20,836 nucleotides of DNA from an uncultured Eubacteriales bacterium (GCA_900313405.1 OMQY01000105.1:1-20836); one strand, 5' to 3'; positions 7,971-15,043 are shown, counted from the first letter of the stretch. Numbers and translations: made by a program. Notes: generated from the sequence alone by a model not told the origin.

Positions 7971-9470
7971 TCAGTTCTTCCGTGATATTCTTTTCGATGC
8001 AGAACCGATCGCATCGTTCGGGCAGACCAGTCTGCACAGGTGGCATCCCACGCATTTACTGCCGATCAGTCTCGGCTTACGGTCTTCGAACCGGATAGCC
8101 TGATGACCGCCGTCCATACAGGATATGTAGCACCTTCCGCATCCGATACATTTATCTTTATCGATTACAGGGAACAGTATGGTATCCCTCTCCAGCATAT
8201 CTGTTGTCTCACTTATGTTCTCGAGCCCTGCGCCTATGATGTCCTTTACCGATGCGATCCCCGTCTGAGCGAGATAGTAGTTGAGACCGGCCTTAAGGTC
8301 ATCAATGATCCTGTAGCCGTATTGCATAACAGCCGTGGTGATCTGCACGGATGAGGCGCCCATCAGGATGAATTCGAGAGCATCACGCCAGGTCTCGATA
8401 CCGCCCATACCGCTGATATGATGTCCCTCCACCTCCGGGTTCCGGCCGAGTTCACATATGAATCTCAGGGCGATCGGTTTTACGGCATTTCCGCTATATC
8501 CTCCGACAGCAGACTTGCCCCGTACAGACGGAGTGGATACAAATGTGAAAGGACTGACATCGGTTATGCTCTTGATGGTATTTATAGCGGATAATCCGTC
8601 CGCACCGCCTCTTATGGCGGCTTCGGCAGCGGGGGTTACGGATTCGACATTCGGTGTCAGTTTGGCAAGTACCGGTATCGAACAACCGCGTCTGGCGGCC
8701 CTTGTGAATCTCTCGACCAGAGCAGGTATCTGACCGATATCCGATCCGAGGCCTTCATCCTGCATATTCGGACATGAGAAATTGAGTTCTATGGCATCGG
8801 CTCCGTTCTCTTCGCAAAGACGGGCAAGTTCTTCCCACTCGGGTTCACTCTGTCCCATGATCGAAGCCAGGATAAACTTCGACGGATAATCATTCTTGAG
8901 ACGTCTGAAGATCTCCATATTCTCGGCCACACTGTGATCGGACAGCTGTTCTATATTCTTAAACCCGATGATGGCTCCGTTGTCTCCTGTTATTGCCGAG
9001 AAACGGGGAGAAGCTTCGTGGATATCAAAAGAGCAGACAGTCTTAAAGGATGCGCCGGCCCACCCTGCCTCGAAAGCTCTCGCGCACATATCGTAAGATG
9101 AGGCAACGACTGATGAAGACAGCAGAAACGGATTCTCAAGGGGGATCCCGCATATATCACACGCGAGTCTGTTCTCGTCTTCGGGGATATCGATCTCCGC
9201 CTGCGGTCTGACTTTGTTGATCAGTATGTCCGCGGTCTCTTTTATCGGGACCTTATGCTTTGAGATACATGCATCCTCACACGGTGCACTGCATGTTATG
9301 CAGGGAGATGATGAAGGAAGGGACAGAGCGGCGATATCCGCATTGTCGAACCATATGCTGCGTAGCATGCGGGCAGGATCTGTCGAAGGACAGGCATTGC
9401 TGCACGGGGGATCATCACATAGTGTACAGGAGATGATATCGCTCCTGGTGAGAGTTCTGTTAATGATCAT
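7971..9470 (-). CDS. preA: PreA-like dihydropyrimidine dehydrogenase with N-terminal PreT-type Fe-S domain
   Basis: A 499-residue cytoplasmic iron-sulfur flavoenzyme. Residues 1-90 hold two groups of four cysteines (C15, C18, C23, C27 and C57, C60, C64, C68), arranged like the N-terminal cluster domain of PreT and of mammalian dihydropyrimidine dehydrogenase. Residues about 103-430 are a dihydroorotate-dehydrogenase-type FMN barrel with NFSCPN (230-235), AKLTPN (269-274), GYSGNAVKPIALRF (324-337) and GMGGIETW (354-361). Residues 438-485 form a two-cluster ferredoxin (C441/444/447/451 and C473/476/479/483). PreA with PreT reduces uracil and thymine to the dihydro forms. No gene for the FAD/NAD(P)H part is present here, so the electron partner is unknown. 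The position aligned with the mammalian catalytic Cys671 reads Ile245, so a different substrate is possible. AAGGAGGG stands about 8 bases before the ATG. The Pr6Pr-like gene follows in the same transcript. Confidence 0.82.
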   Translation of the reverse strand: MIINRTLTRSDIISCTLCDDPPCSNACPSTDPARMLRSIWFDNADIAALSLPSSSPCITCSAPCEDACISKHKVPIKETADILINKVRPQAEIDIPEDENRLACDICGIPLENPFLLSSSVVASSYDMCARAFEAGWAGASFKTVCSFDIHEASPRFSAITGDNGAIIGFKNIEQLSDHSVAENMEIFRRLKNDYPSKFILASIMGQSEPEWEELARLCEENGADAIELNFSCPNMQDEGLGSDIGQIPALVERFTRAARRGCSIPVLAKLTPNVESVTPAAEAAIRGGADGLSAINTIKSITDVSPFTFVSTPSVRGKSAVGGYSGNAVKPIALRFICELGRNPEVEGHHISGMGGIETWRDALEFILMGASSVQITTAVMQYGYRIIDDLKAGLNYYLAQTGIASVKDIIGAGLENISETTDMLERDTILFPVIDKDKCIGCGRCYISCMDGGHQAIRFEDRKPRLIGSKCVGCHLCRLVCPNDAIGSASKRISRKN

Positions 9471-9483
9471 ATTCGGACCCTCC

Positions 9484-9503
9484 TTATGTTGATAATAACA
9501 TAA
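9484..9503. promoter_or_regulatory. Inverted repeat TTATGTT-N6-AACATAA, possible operator
   Basis: A perfect 7-base inverted repeat (9484-9490 and 9497-9503) with a 6-base centre lies between the divergent PreA-like gene and phosphatase B. Read on the minus strand, its centre includes TATTAT (9492-9497), a possible -10 box for the PreA-like gene. A bound dimeric regulator would therefore block that promoter. No regulator gene sits nearby. Confidence 0.5.
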
Positions 9504-9519
9504 AGATTGCCTCTTGAGA

Positions 9520-9528
9520 TGTTATAAT
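9520..9528 (+). promoter_or_regulatory. Extended -10 promoter of phosphatase B
   Basis: TGTTATAAT is an extended -10 element (TG-n-TATAAT) placed 28 bases before the chosen ATG at 9557. No clear -35 is seen, as is common with extended -10 promoters. The 14 bases from 9520 match those at 12795-12808 except for one. Confidence 0.55.
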
Positions 9529-9556
9529 AGACGTAATGATGATCCGGAGGATAGTC

Positions 9557-11104
9557 ATGCCGATCGACAAGCGAAAATTCAAGACCAGTGCATATCTGGC
9601 ATCCGGTTATTATATACTGGTGATCCTCATAGCCGTGCTTCAGTTAGTGACGGGTATCAGGCATGGAGATCTTCCGACTACGACTGTCGTGAATTCATCA
9701 GCCGATATCTTCGCCATGGTCCTGGGATATGTGCTGTTTGTTTGCTGCGTACTGGATATGTCCAAGAACGAGGAGAATCTCAATTATTTCCTGTTCCTGT
9801 TATTTACATGTTTCAATATGACATTCCTGGACGAGGTCGCATGGCTGATCGACGGAGATAAGTCTCTGGAAATATGGAATCTCATAGTCAATACTATCTA
9901 TTATATGTGTGCCCCGACACTGGCATACCTGTTCTGGAAGTATGTTATCACTTATCTTAATCTCGACTATGAGAAGTTGAATCTGTGGGACAGAGGGCTC
10001 TTTATCGGTTATCTGGCGGCGGTTGCTATAAGACTGATCAATATCCCGTTCGGATTCTACTTCTCGATCAGAGACGACGGCAAGTATACTCGAGGTTCAC
10101 TCTACATACTGTCTAATCTCTATCCGTATGTTATTATGATCCTGACATTGGCATTGATCTATGTCTTCAGGAAGAGATTCAAGAAGTACCAGATCATTAC
10201 CTTATATATGTATGCCCTGATCCCTCTGATCGTCGGAATAGTTACGATCTTCACCTTCGGACTGTCACTGTCCGGACCGATAATAATGATGGTATTCCTT
10301 CTTATGTATTGTGTTCTTAACACAGTTCAGAGCAGGGAACGGTCCATCTCAGAGAATGAGCTTCAGATGGCGACTGTTATTCAGGAGAATATGCTGCCTC
10401 ATATCTTCCCGCCTTACCCTCATAAGACGGAGTTCGATCTCTATGCCTCCATGACTCCTGCCAAGGAAGTCGGAGGTGACTTCTATGATTTCTATCTCGC
10501 GGATGATGATCATCTTGTCATCACTATCGCGGATGTATCCGGCAAGGGAATACCTGCAGCTCTGTTCATGATGGTAACAAAGACTCTTCTGAAGAACAGA
10601 GGACTTACCGACTATACCGAGTGTCACAAGATGCTCGAGAGAGTCAATGATCAGTTGTGTGAAGGCAATGAACTTGATATGTTTGTCACGGCATGGGTGG
10701 GAGTATTGACGCTGTCGACCGGAGAACTGCGTTATGCCAATGCCGGTCATGAATATCCTGCGATAAAGAAGGGAGGCAGCGGATTCAGATTGGTCAAGGA
10801 TCGGCATTCTCCGCCGCTCGGAGCGATGGAAGGTATAACATATAGAGAGCAGCGGGCGACACTCAAGCCCGGAGATGTGATATATCTGTATACGGACGGT
10901 GTTACGGAAGCGACGAATGGTCATAAGGAGTTTTTCGGTGAGGATCGCATGATGGAAGCACTCAACAGAGCATTCGACGGTTCAGTAGAGAGACTTGACG
11001 AGAATGTCAGATCCGAGATAGATGCATTTACGGAAGGTTCTGATCAGTTTGACGATATCACTATGCTGACTTTGTTATATAATGGTCCGAAGAAGGAGAA
11101 CTAA
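9557..11104 (+). CDS. Multi-TM sensor PP2C phosphatase, SpoIIE type (module B)
   Basis: A 515-residue membrane phosphatase. The N-terminal 255 residues form about seven or eight hydrophobic helices, unlike the Cache sensor of the module A enzyme, so it probably senses something within or near the membrane. A short helical linker leads to a SpoIIE/RsbU PP2C domain with VGGDFYDFY (about 305-313), IADVSGKG (about 324-331), YTDGVTEATN and QFDDITML near the C-terminus. It is expected to dephosphorylate a STAS protein, probably the one at 13319. The frame also opens at 9536, but that ATG would sit at the predicted transcription start. CGGAGG at 9545-9550 is 6 bases before ATG 9557, which was therefore chosen. 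The next gene starts 1 base after its stop. The catalytic half is closely related to that of the phosphatase at 4591. Confidence 0.9.
   Translation: MPIDKRKFKTSAYLASGYYILVILIAVLQLVTGIRHGDLPTTTVVNSSADIFAMVLGYVLFVCCVLDMSKNEENLNYFLFLLFTCFNMTFLDEVAWLIDGDKSLEIWNLIVNTIYYMCAPTLAYLFWKYVITYLNLDYEKLNLWDRGLFIGYLAAVAIRLINIPFGFYFSIRDDGKYTRGSLYILSNLYPYVIMILTLALIYVFRKRFKKYQIITLYMYALIPLIVGIVTIFTFGLSLSGPIIMMVFLLMYCVLNTVQSRERSISENELQMATVIQENMLPHIFPPYPHKTEFDLYASMTPAKEVGGDFYDFYLADDDHLVITIADVSGKGIPAALFMMVTKTLLKNRGLTDYTECHKMLERVNDQLCEGNELDMFVTAWVGVLTLSTGELRYANAGHEYPAIKKGGSGFRLVKDRHSPPLGAMEGITYREQRATLKPGDVIYLYTDGVTEATNGHKEFFGEDRMMEALNRAFDGSVERLDENVRSEIDAFTEGSDQFDDITMLTLLYNGPKKEN
11093..11098 (+). promoter_or_regulatory. 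Ribosome binding site that fixes the GHKL-like gene start
   Basis: AAGGAG within the end of the phosphatase B coding region lies 7 bases before ATG 11106. The alternative in-frame ATG at 11082 has no comparable site, so 11106 is preferred. Confidence 0.7.
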
Positions 11105-11105
11105 T

Positions 11106-11708
11106 ATGAAGACAAAAGAGATCACAGTAACAAGCCGCGGAGACGGAATGGATGAAGCGCTCGAGATGACAGAAGCTCTCGGGAAAAGGAGCGGGCTCGG
11201 ACGTAAGGAGAATCTTCGTCTGAGACTGCTGGCTGAAGAACTGTTCGGTACGATGAAGAGTATCGCCGGCGACGTAGAGGGCATCTATTATGTAGAGAAA
11301 GAAGATACGAGATTCGACATCTGCATGAAGGCTCAGGTTATCCTTACGGCGGAGATGAGAGAACAGTTCCTGTCAGTGTCGAGCACCGGTAAGAATGCGG
11401 CGGCCAAGAGCTTCATGGGTAAGATCCGCGATATGATAACAACAGTTGTCATGTCCATGAACTCAGATCCTACAATGCTTCAGATGGGGATCATGAGCGC
11501 CGGAAGCCCGATAGGATATCAGGGCGGACTTGAGTGCTACGAGTGGTATATGAATAAGTACAAAGAGGCCGTCAGGGACAGCGATCCCGAAGGTGAGAGC
11601 GAGGCCTGGGATGAACTGGAGAAATCGATCGTTGCCAATCTCGCGGATGATGTCAGCATCAGCATCGTAAGATCCGAGGTAGAGATCAAGATCACAAAGA
11701 CATTCTGA
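11106..11708 (+). CDS. Degenerate GHKL-like protein coupled to phosphatase B
   Basis: A 200-residue soluble protein that I do not recognise with confidence. Two ends resemble the kinases in this window. Residues 37-50 (LRLRLLAEELFGTM) match the N-box helix pattern of HATPase_c_2 domains, and the last 20 residues (DVSISIVRSEVEIKITKTF region) match their terminal strand. The middle differs: the usual G1 and lid glycine motifs are replaced by SSTGKNAAAKSFMGKIRDM at about 92-110 and a stretch with GYQGGLECYEWYM. The Asn that binds magnesium in true kinases is absent from the N-box. I infer a divergent GHKL fold that may bind a partner rather than phosphorylate it, for example as an adaptor or decoy in partner switching. 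It starts 1 base after the phosphatase stop, so it is translationally coupled. Its end is 2 bases from the convergent alarmone synthetase gene. Confidence 0.5.
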   Translation: MKTKEITVTSRGDGMDEALEMTEALGKRSGLGRKENLRLRLLAEELFGTMKSIAGDVEGIYYVEKEDTRFDICMKAQVILTAEMREQFLSVSSTGKNAAAKSFMGKIRDMITTVVMSMNSDPTMLQMGIMSAGSPIGYQGGLECYEWYMNKYKEAVRDSDPEGESEAWDELEKSIVANLADDVSISIVRSEVEIKITKTF

Positions 11709-11710
11709 TA

Positions 11711-12763
11711 TCAGTCGGAGAATTTCTCACGCTTACGAAGGATCCGGGCCGTCTGGCTTCGGATCTTTTTGTCGTCCTTAAGATGGATCCTGAAGAAATC
11801 ATCGATCTGTTTCTCGCTGTAGTCGCCGAATGTCAGACGTGACCTCATGAGGTAATAGAATCCTACTGTCGATGTCAATTCGTCGAGCTCGATTCCCTCG
11901 AGAGCATCTCTGGCAAGTATCATTGCCCCCTTATGTTCTTCATTAACGAGTCCGTTCAGATCGTCAAGAGTCTCGAGGCCGAAGAAAGCCAGCTGAGGGA
12001 GAAGAGGATCTACGTCCGCATCATTTATAACGGCACCGGTGATAGAAGATATCTCTTCAAGCAGAGAACGCATCGTCTTGCTCTGCTCGATATACTCGGA
12101 GAGCGTGATAAGGTCGAGCGTCATGTCGCCCGCACAGTCATTAGCGATCTTCTCGCGTACATCCGCCTTATAGATCGTGAGATCATTCTTGATATTGAGG
12201 AACAGTTCGTCGGCTACTTCAAGCAGGCCTGCAACTCTCGAGAATTCTCTTCTTATGTTCCTCGGGACACCGAATTCGGACTTATAACCGAGATCGTGTT
12301 CTATCTCTGCCCATGTATGCTGGAGTACGGAACGTATCTGTATCTCGAAAGGGATCTCACAAAGATCCTCACGATAGCCCTGATCCTTCTTAAGAGTGCA
12401 TATATAGTGAAGTGACAGGTATCCGAATGCTGTTGCCGGGATGGAACTTCTCTTATCGATAGAGTTCTCTCTGTCGATATCGAACATCTCTTCAAGATAA
12501 GTAGCGACGGTATCGACCTGATCGGAGAAATAGCAGATTATCCTGAAGCCGAGGACATCGGTCATATGAAGAAGGTCAGGATACTTCTCGGGCTTACGTT
12601 GGAGCTTGCCTGCGATCGACTGCTTGGTCTTGACCCTGAATACGACCTGCATGGGAGACAGACCGGAAGTCTTGAATCGGGAGGTCAGAAGGTCATTTAC
12701 GGTCTTTCCGAGCTCTCTATAGTCTTCAAATCTCTCATCATATTCGATCAATCTGGGATCCAT
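11711..12763 (-). CDS. RelA/SpoT-type (p)ppGpp synthetase domain protein without hydrolase domain
   Basis: About 350 residues, minus strand. The N-terminal 200 residues are a RelA/SpoT nucleotidyltransferase domain: FRVKTKQSIAGKLQRK (around 44-59), DVLGFRIICYF (around 71-81), GYLSLHYIC (around 116-124) and EIQIRSVLQHTWAEIEHDLGYK (around 142-163). Such enzymes transfer pyrophosphate from ATP to GDP or GTP. There is no HD hydrolase domain upstream and no TGS or ACT domain. Instead, a mostly helical, acidic C-terminal region of about 150 residues follows that I cannot assign. It is longer than usual small alarmone synthetases (about 200-260 residues). ATG 12763 was chosen because GAGG lies 8 bases before it; ATG 12769 gives two more residues but with only 2 bases of spacing. 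It is divergent from kinase B across an 85-base shared promoter region. Confidence 0.85.
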   Translation of the reverse strand: MDPRLIEYDERFEDYRELGKTVNDLLTSRFKTSGLSPMQVVFRVKTKQSIAGKLQRKPEKYPDLLHMTDVLGFRIICYFSDQVDTVATYLEEMFDIDRENSIDKRSSIPATAFGYLSLHYICTLKKDQGYREDLCEIPFEIQIRSVLQHTWAEIEHDLGYKSEFGVPRNIRREFSRVAGLLEVADELFLNIKNDLTIYKADVREKIANDCAGDMTLDLITLSEYIEQSKTMRSLLEEISSITGAVINDADVDPLLPQLAFFGLETLDDLNGLVNEEHKGAMILARDALEGIELDELTSTVGFYYLMRSRLTFGDYSEKQIDDFFRIHLKDDKKIRSQTARILRKREKFSD

Positions 12764-12794
12764 GTCCATAACCTCTCATTCATCATCTGATATA

Positions 12795-12803
12795 TGTTAT
12801 AAT
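12795..12803 (+). promoter_or_regulatory. Extended -10 promoter of kinase B-STAS
   Basis: TGTTATAAT (TG-n-TATAAT) lies 45 bases before ATG 12849. No good -35 is seen. The stretch 12795-12808 equals that at 9520-9533 except for one base, suggesting that phosphatase B and kinase B are transcribed by the same holoenzyme. Confidence 0.55.
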
Positions 12804-12828
12804 AAACGCGTCATAAAATCTATGACAA
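12799..12828 (-). promoter_or_regulatory. Putative promoter of the RelA/SpoT-type gene
   Basis: On the minus strand TTGTCA (12823-12828) is followed after 18 bases by TATTAT (12799-12804), a plausible vegetative promoter about 35 bases before the synthetase start. Its -10 covers almost the same base pairs as the plus-strand -10 at 12798-12803. Confidence 0.45.
12810..12826. promoter_or_regulatory. Inverted repeat GTCATA-N5-TATGAC, possible operator
   Basis: A perfect 6-base inverted repeat (12810-12815 and 12821-12826) lies at the expected plus-strand transcription start and overlaps the minus-strand -35 hexamer. A protein bound here could affect both divergent promoters. Confidence 0.45.
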
Positions 12829-12848
12829 GCTGCCGCAAGGCGGTTATA

Positions 12849-13280
12849 ATGAAGCCGAGGTATATCAGATCTATGAGAGAACTTAGAGTACAGGCTGATA
12901 CAGAGAATCTTCCCGAGGTCCTGGGTTTTGTTGACGGGGTCCTCGAGGAACTTGACTGTCCGATGAAGGTTCAACTGCAGATAGATGTTGCAGTTGAAGA
13001 ACTGTTCGTGAACATCTCGAGGTATGCATATGCCGGCGGGCAGGGGGATGCCGTGATCGGGATCGAAGTTCCGGATGATCATTCCGGCGTGTCAGTGACA
13101 TTTAAGGATAACGGAATACCTTTCGATCCGGTGAGCCACACCGACCCCGATATATCACTGTCGGCAGACGAGCGCGAGATCGGCGGACTCGGGATACTCA
13201 TGGTGAGGAAGAGCATGAACAGCATGGAATACGAGTATACGGATGGCACTAATATCCTGACGATAACAAAACTGTTTTGA
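12849..13280 (+). CDS. RsbW/SpoIIAB-like Ser/Thr kinase (anti-sigma factor type), module B
   Basis: About 143 residues, one GHKL ATPase domain of the anti-sigma kinase family. Counting from the conserved MREL methionine (13 codons of MKPRY-type lead precede or are excluded depending on start), the N-box is VEELFVNIS with Glu42, Glu43 and Asn47, the G1 box is DNG at 79-81, and the lid is GGLGILM at 104-110. These enzymes phosphorylate a STAS protein and bind an alternative partner, classically a sigma factor. The STAS gene follows after 38 bases with a strong ribosome binding site. The frame is open from 12762, but that lies upstream of the promoter. ATG 12849 has AAGGCGG about 5 bases before it, whereas ATG 12873, which matches the paralogue start, has GAGG 12 bases away. 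The protein is a full-length paralogue of residues 1-135 of the fusion at 3086 and carries no membrane domain. Confidence 0.88.
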   Translation: MKPRYIRSMRELRVQADTENLPEVLGFVDGVLEELDCPMKVQLQIDVAVEELFVNISRYAYAGGQGDAVIGIEVPDDHSGVSVTFKDNGIPFDPVSHTDPDISLSADEREIGGLGILMVRKSMNSMEYEYTDGTNILTITKLF

Positions 13281-13318
13281 CACTACAATAAAGGGAAACA
13301 ATTCAAGGAGGACATAAT

Positions 13319-13618
13319 ATGTTGAACATTATCAAGAATGCACAGGACGATAAGCTGGAGGTGGTACTCGAAGGCAGACTCGATACTACTACTGCTCCTT
13401 CTCTTGATGCAGAACTCAAGGGTGCGCTGGACGGAGTCAAGGATCTGAAGTTTGACCTTACGAAGCTCGAGTATATCTCAAGTGCGGGACTTCGTGTTCT
13501 CCTTTCTTCACAGAAGGTTATGAATAAGCAGGGTAATATGGTCGTTGCCAATGCTTCCGAAGAACTCAAGGAGATCTTCGATGTCACCGGTTTCTCCGAT
13601 ATCCTGACGATCGAATAA
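13319..13618 (+). CDS. STAS-domain anti-anti-sigma factor-like protein (module B)
   Basis: A 99-residue STAS protein, paralogue of the one at 2774. The phosphorylation loop EYISSAGLRVLL is intact (serines about 54-55), preceded by EGRLDTTTAP and ending GFSDILTIE. A very strong ribosome binding site, AAGGAGG at 13305-13311, stands 7 bases before the ATG, suggesting that the protein is made in excess over the kinase upstream, as expected for a sequestering antagonist. It is the last gene of its unit and is followed by a perfect hairpin terminator. The likely phosphatase is the enzyme at 9557, but cross-talk with module A is possible because both loops are nearly the same. Confidence 0.93.
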   Translation: MLNIIKNAQDDKLEVVLEGRLDTTTAPSLDAELKGALDGVKDLKFDLTKLEYISSAGLRVLLSSQKVMNKQGNMVVANASEELKEIFDVTGFSDILTIE

Positions 13619-13635
13619 GATTTCACCAGTACCAT

Positions 13636-13671
13636 AAAAGCCTCGGTGTATCAAATACACCGAGGCTTTTT
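13636..13671. terminator. Perfect bidirectional intrinsic terminator
   Basis: A 16-base-pair perfect stem (13636-13651 with 13655-13670, core GCCTCGGTGTAT) closes a 3-base CAA loop. It is flanked by A residues on the left and T residues on the right, so it can stop transcription from both sides. It sits between the STAS gene and the convergent exporter gene. Confidence 0.95.
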
Positions 13672-13699
13672 GAATGCTTTCCGTGAAGACCCTTTGGGT

Positions 13700-15043
13700 T
13701 CAGCTGCAGTGTCTGAAGTCCGTGTCGGTCAGGCAACGGGCGAAGACAAGACCCAGCGGCAGAGCAATGACAGTCATAAGCGCCTTGAAAAGCCATGAAC
13801 TTCCGGTGCTGATGTCGTTGAGTCCTATGTAGTAGATCGCCTTATACATGAACAGTCCGGGAACCATAATGACGATCGACGGAACGGTAAGTGATATCCT
13901 CGGAAGACCGATATGCCTGTCGACTATTGAAGCGAGAAGTCCCGCTATAGTGGCACATATAAATGCCGCCAGAGCAATATGTATATCGAAAGCATCCATT
14001 ATCTGAAGTCTCAGTACGTTTGCTACAGTCCCGATACAGGCGGCAGTCAGCGCCATCTTGTGAGTGCTGTTATACATAAGCGAGAAACCGTAGACTCCGA
14101 CAAAGCTGGCGATCGTCCTGAACAGGATCAGCATAGGTGTGGATATCGACAGTTCCGGGAAGTCAGCGGGATTGAAATCGAAGATCATGGCGGCGACCCA
14201 GCCGACCATTGTAGCGACTGTAATTATCAGTATGGCATAAGTGATGCGTTCGAGGCCGGATCTGAGGTCCAGCTTCGCCAGGTCGATGCCGCCTGTAATC
14301 AGCGGAAATCCGGGAATAATGAAGAGCATGGCGCAGATATAACCGGCGTGGTGAGTCGATGCGAGATCACAGAAATGTTCACCGAAGAGTATGGCGGCCA
14401 CATAGATAACGTATGCGACGGCGACACCGATCGCGACGTTGGGGAGCAGGCTGATCTTACGGTCGAGGAGGAGTTTCCTGACAAAACATCCGGAGCCGGC
14501 ACCCAGGAAGGCGCCGACCATCTCGACGGCACCTCCGCCCAGCAGGAATGTAAATGCACAGCAGGCGAAGGCTGCAGCGAGGGCTGTCTGCCATGTGTTG
14601 TAATTATGCTTCTTAGCATCTATCTTATCGAGTATGTTGTGGATCTGTTCAACGGAATACTGTGAAGCGTACTCGTGGAATCCGTCGAGGAATGCCTCGA
14701 GATCCATCAGTTTGTCAGTGTTGATACCGGTATTGGGAAGACTTATGGTCTGGCTGTAGTGATTCTCTTTGTGAAAACAGGTAAACGTAAGGGTCAGCAG
14801 GCCGATGTTGGCGTTGCATGATATACCGAGTTCACGTGAGACCTTGTTCATGGCGGCTCTTACACGCCAGGCGCTGGTTCCGACGGATAAGAGCATGCTT
14901 CCGATCCTGCCGACGAGCGAGGTCTTCTCCTTGAGTTCGGATCCCGTTGCCGGAATGTCGCTGTCGTTCCTTACTATGTCATGCCATTTGACCGACATAT
15001 GGTGTCTGTGAAGTTTGGCTGTCTTGTTATCTTTGTTTCCCAT
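13700..15043 (-). CDS. ThrE-family threonine/serine exporter
   Basis: A 447-residue membrane protein carrying both halves of the ThrE architecture in one chain. A soluble N-terminal part of about 160 residues precedes about ten hydrophobic helices. Family-like signatures are PGFPLITGGIDLAKLDLRSG in the middle (around residues 254-273) and VPSIVIMVPGLFMYKA in the last third (around 391-406). ThrE proteins export threonine and serine using the proton gradient, protecting against intracellular build-up. In many Firmicutes the two halves are separate genes; here they are fused. GGAG stands 7 bases before the ATG. A minus-strand extended -10 is at 15068-15076. The 5' neighbour, the divergent cation transporter, shares the intergenic region but no obvious function. 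The gene is terminated by the hairpin at 13636-13671. Confidence 0.88.
   Translation of the reverse strand: MGNKDNKTAKLHRHHMSVKWHDIVRNDSDIPATGSELKEKTSLVGRIGSMLLSVGTSAWRVRAAMNKVSRELGISCNANIGLLTLTFTCFHKENHYSQTISLPNTGINTDKLMDLEAFLDGFHEYASQYSVEQIHNILDKIDAKKHNYNTWQTALAAAFACCAFTFLLGGGAVEMVGAFLGAGSGCFVRKLLLDRKISLLPNVAIGVAVAYVIYVAAILFGEHFCDLASTHHAGYICAMLFIIPGFPLITGGIDLAKLDLRSGLERITYAILIITVATMVGWVAAMIFDFNPADFPELSISTPMLILFRTIASFVGVYGFSLMYNSTHKMALTAACIGTVANVLRLQIMDAFDIHIALAAFICATIAGLLASIVDRHIGLPRISLTVPSIVIMVPGLFMYKAIYYIGLNDISTGSSWLFKALMTVIALPLGLVFARCLTDTDFRHCS

Noticed and set aside
8040..8733. Plus-strand frames of 91-104 codons within the PreA-like gene
   Set aside because: The opposite strand encodes an enzyme with continuous family motifs; these are shadows.
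12762..12848. Longer N-terminus for kinase B starting at 12762
   Set aside because: It would begin upstream of the predicted promoter. The extra residues have no match in the paralogue at 3086.
13979..14665. A 228-codon open frame on the plus strand inside the exporter gene
   Set aside because: It is antisense to the ThrE-type gene. The translation is rich in charged and Cys/His residues without family motifs, as expected for the complement of a membrane-protein gene.
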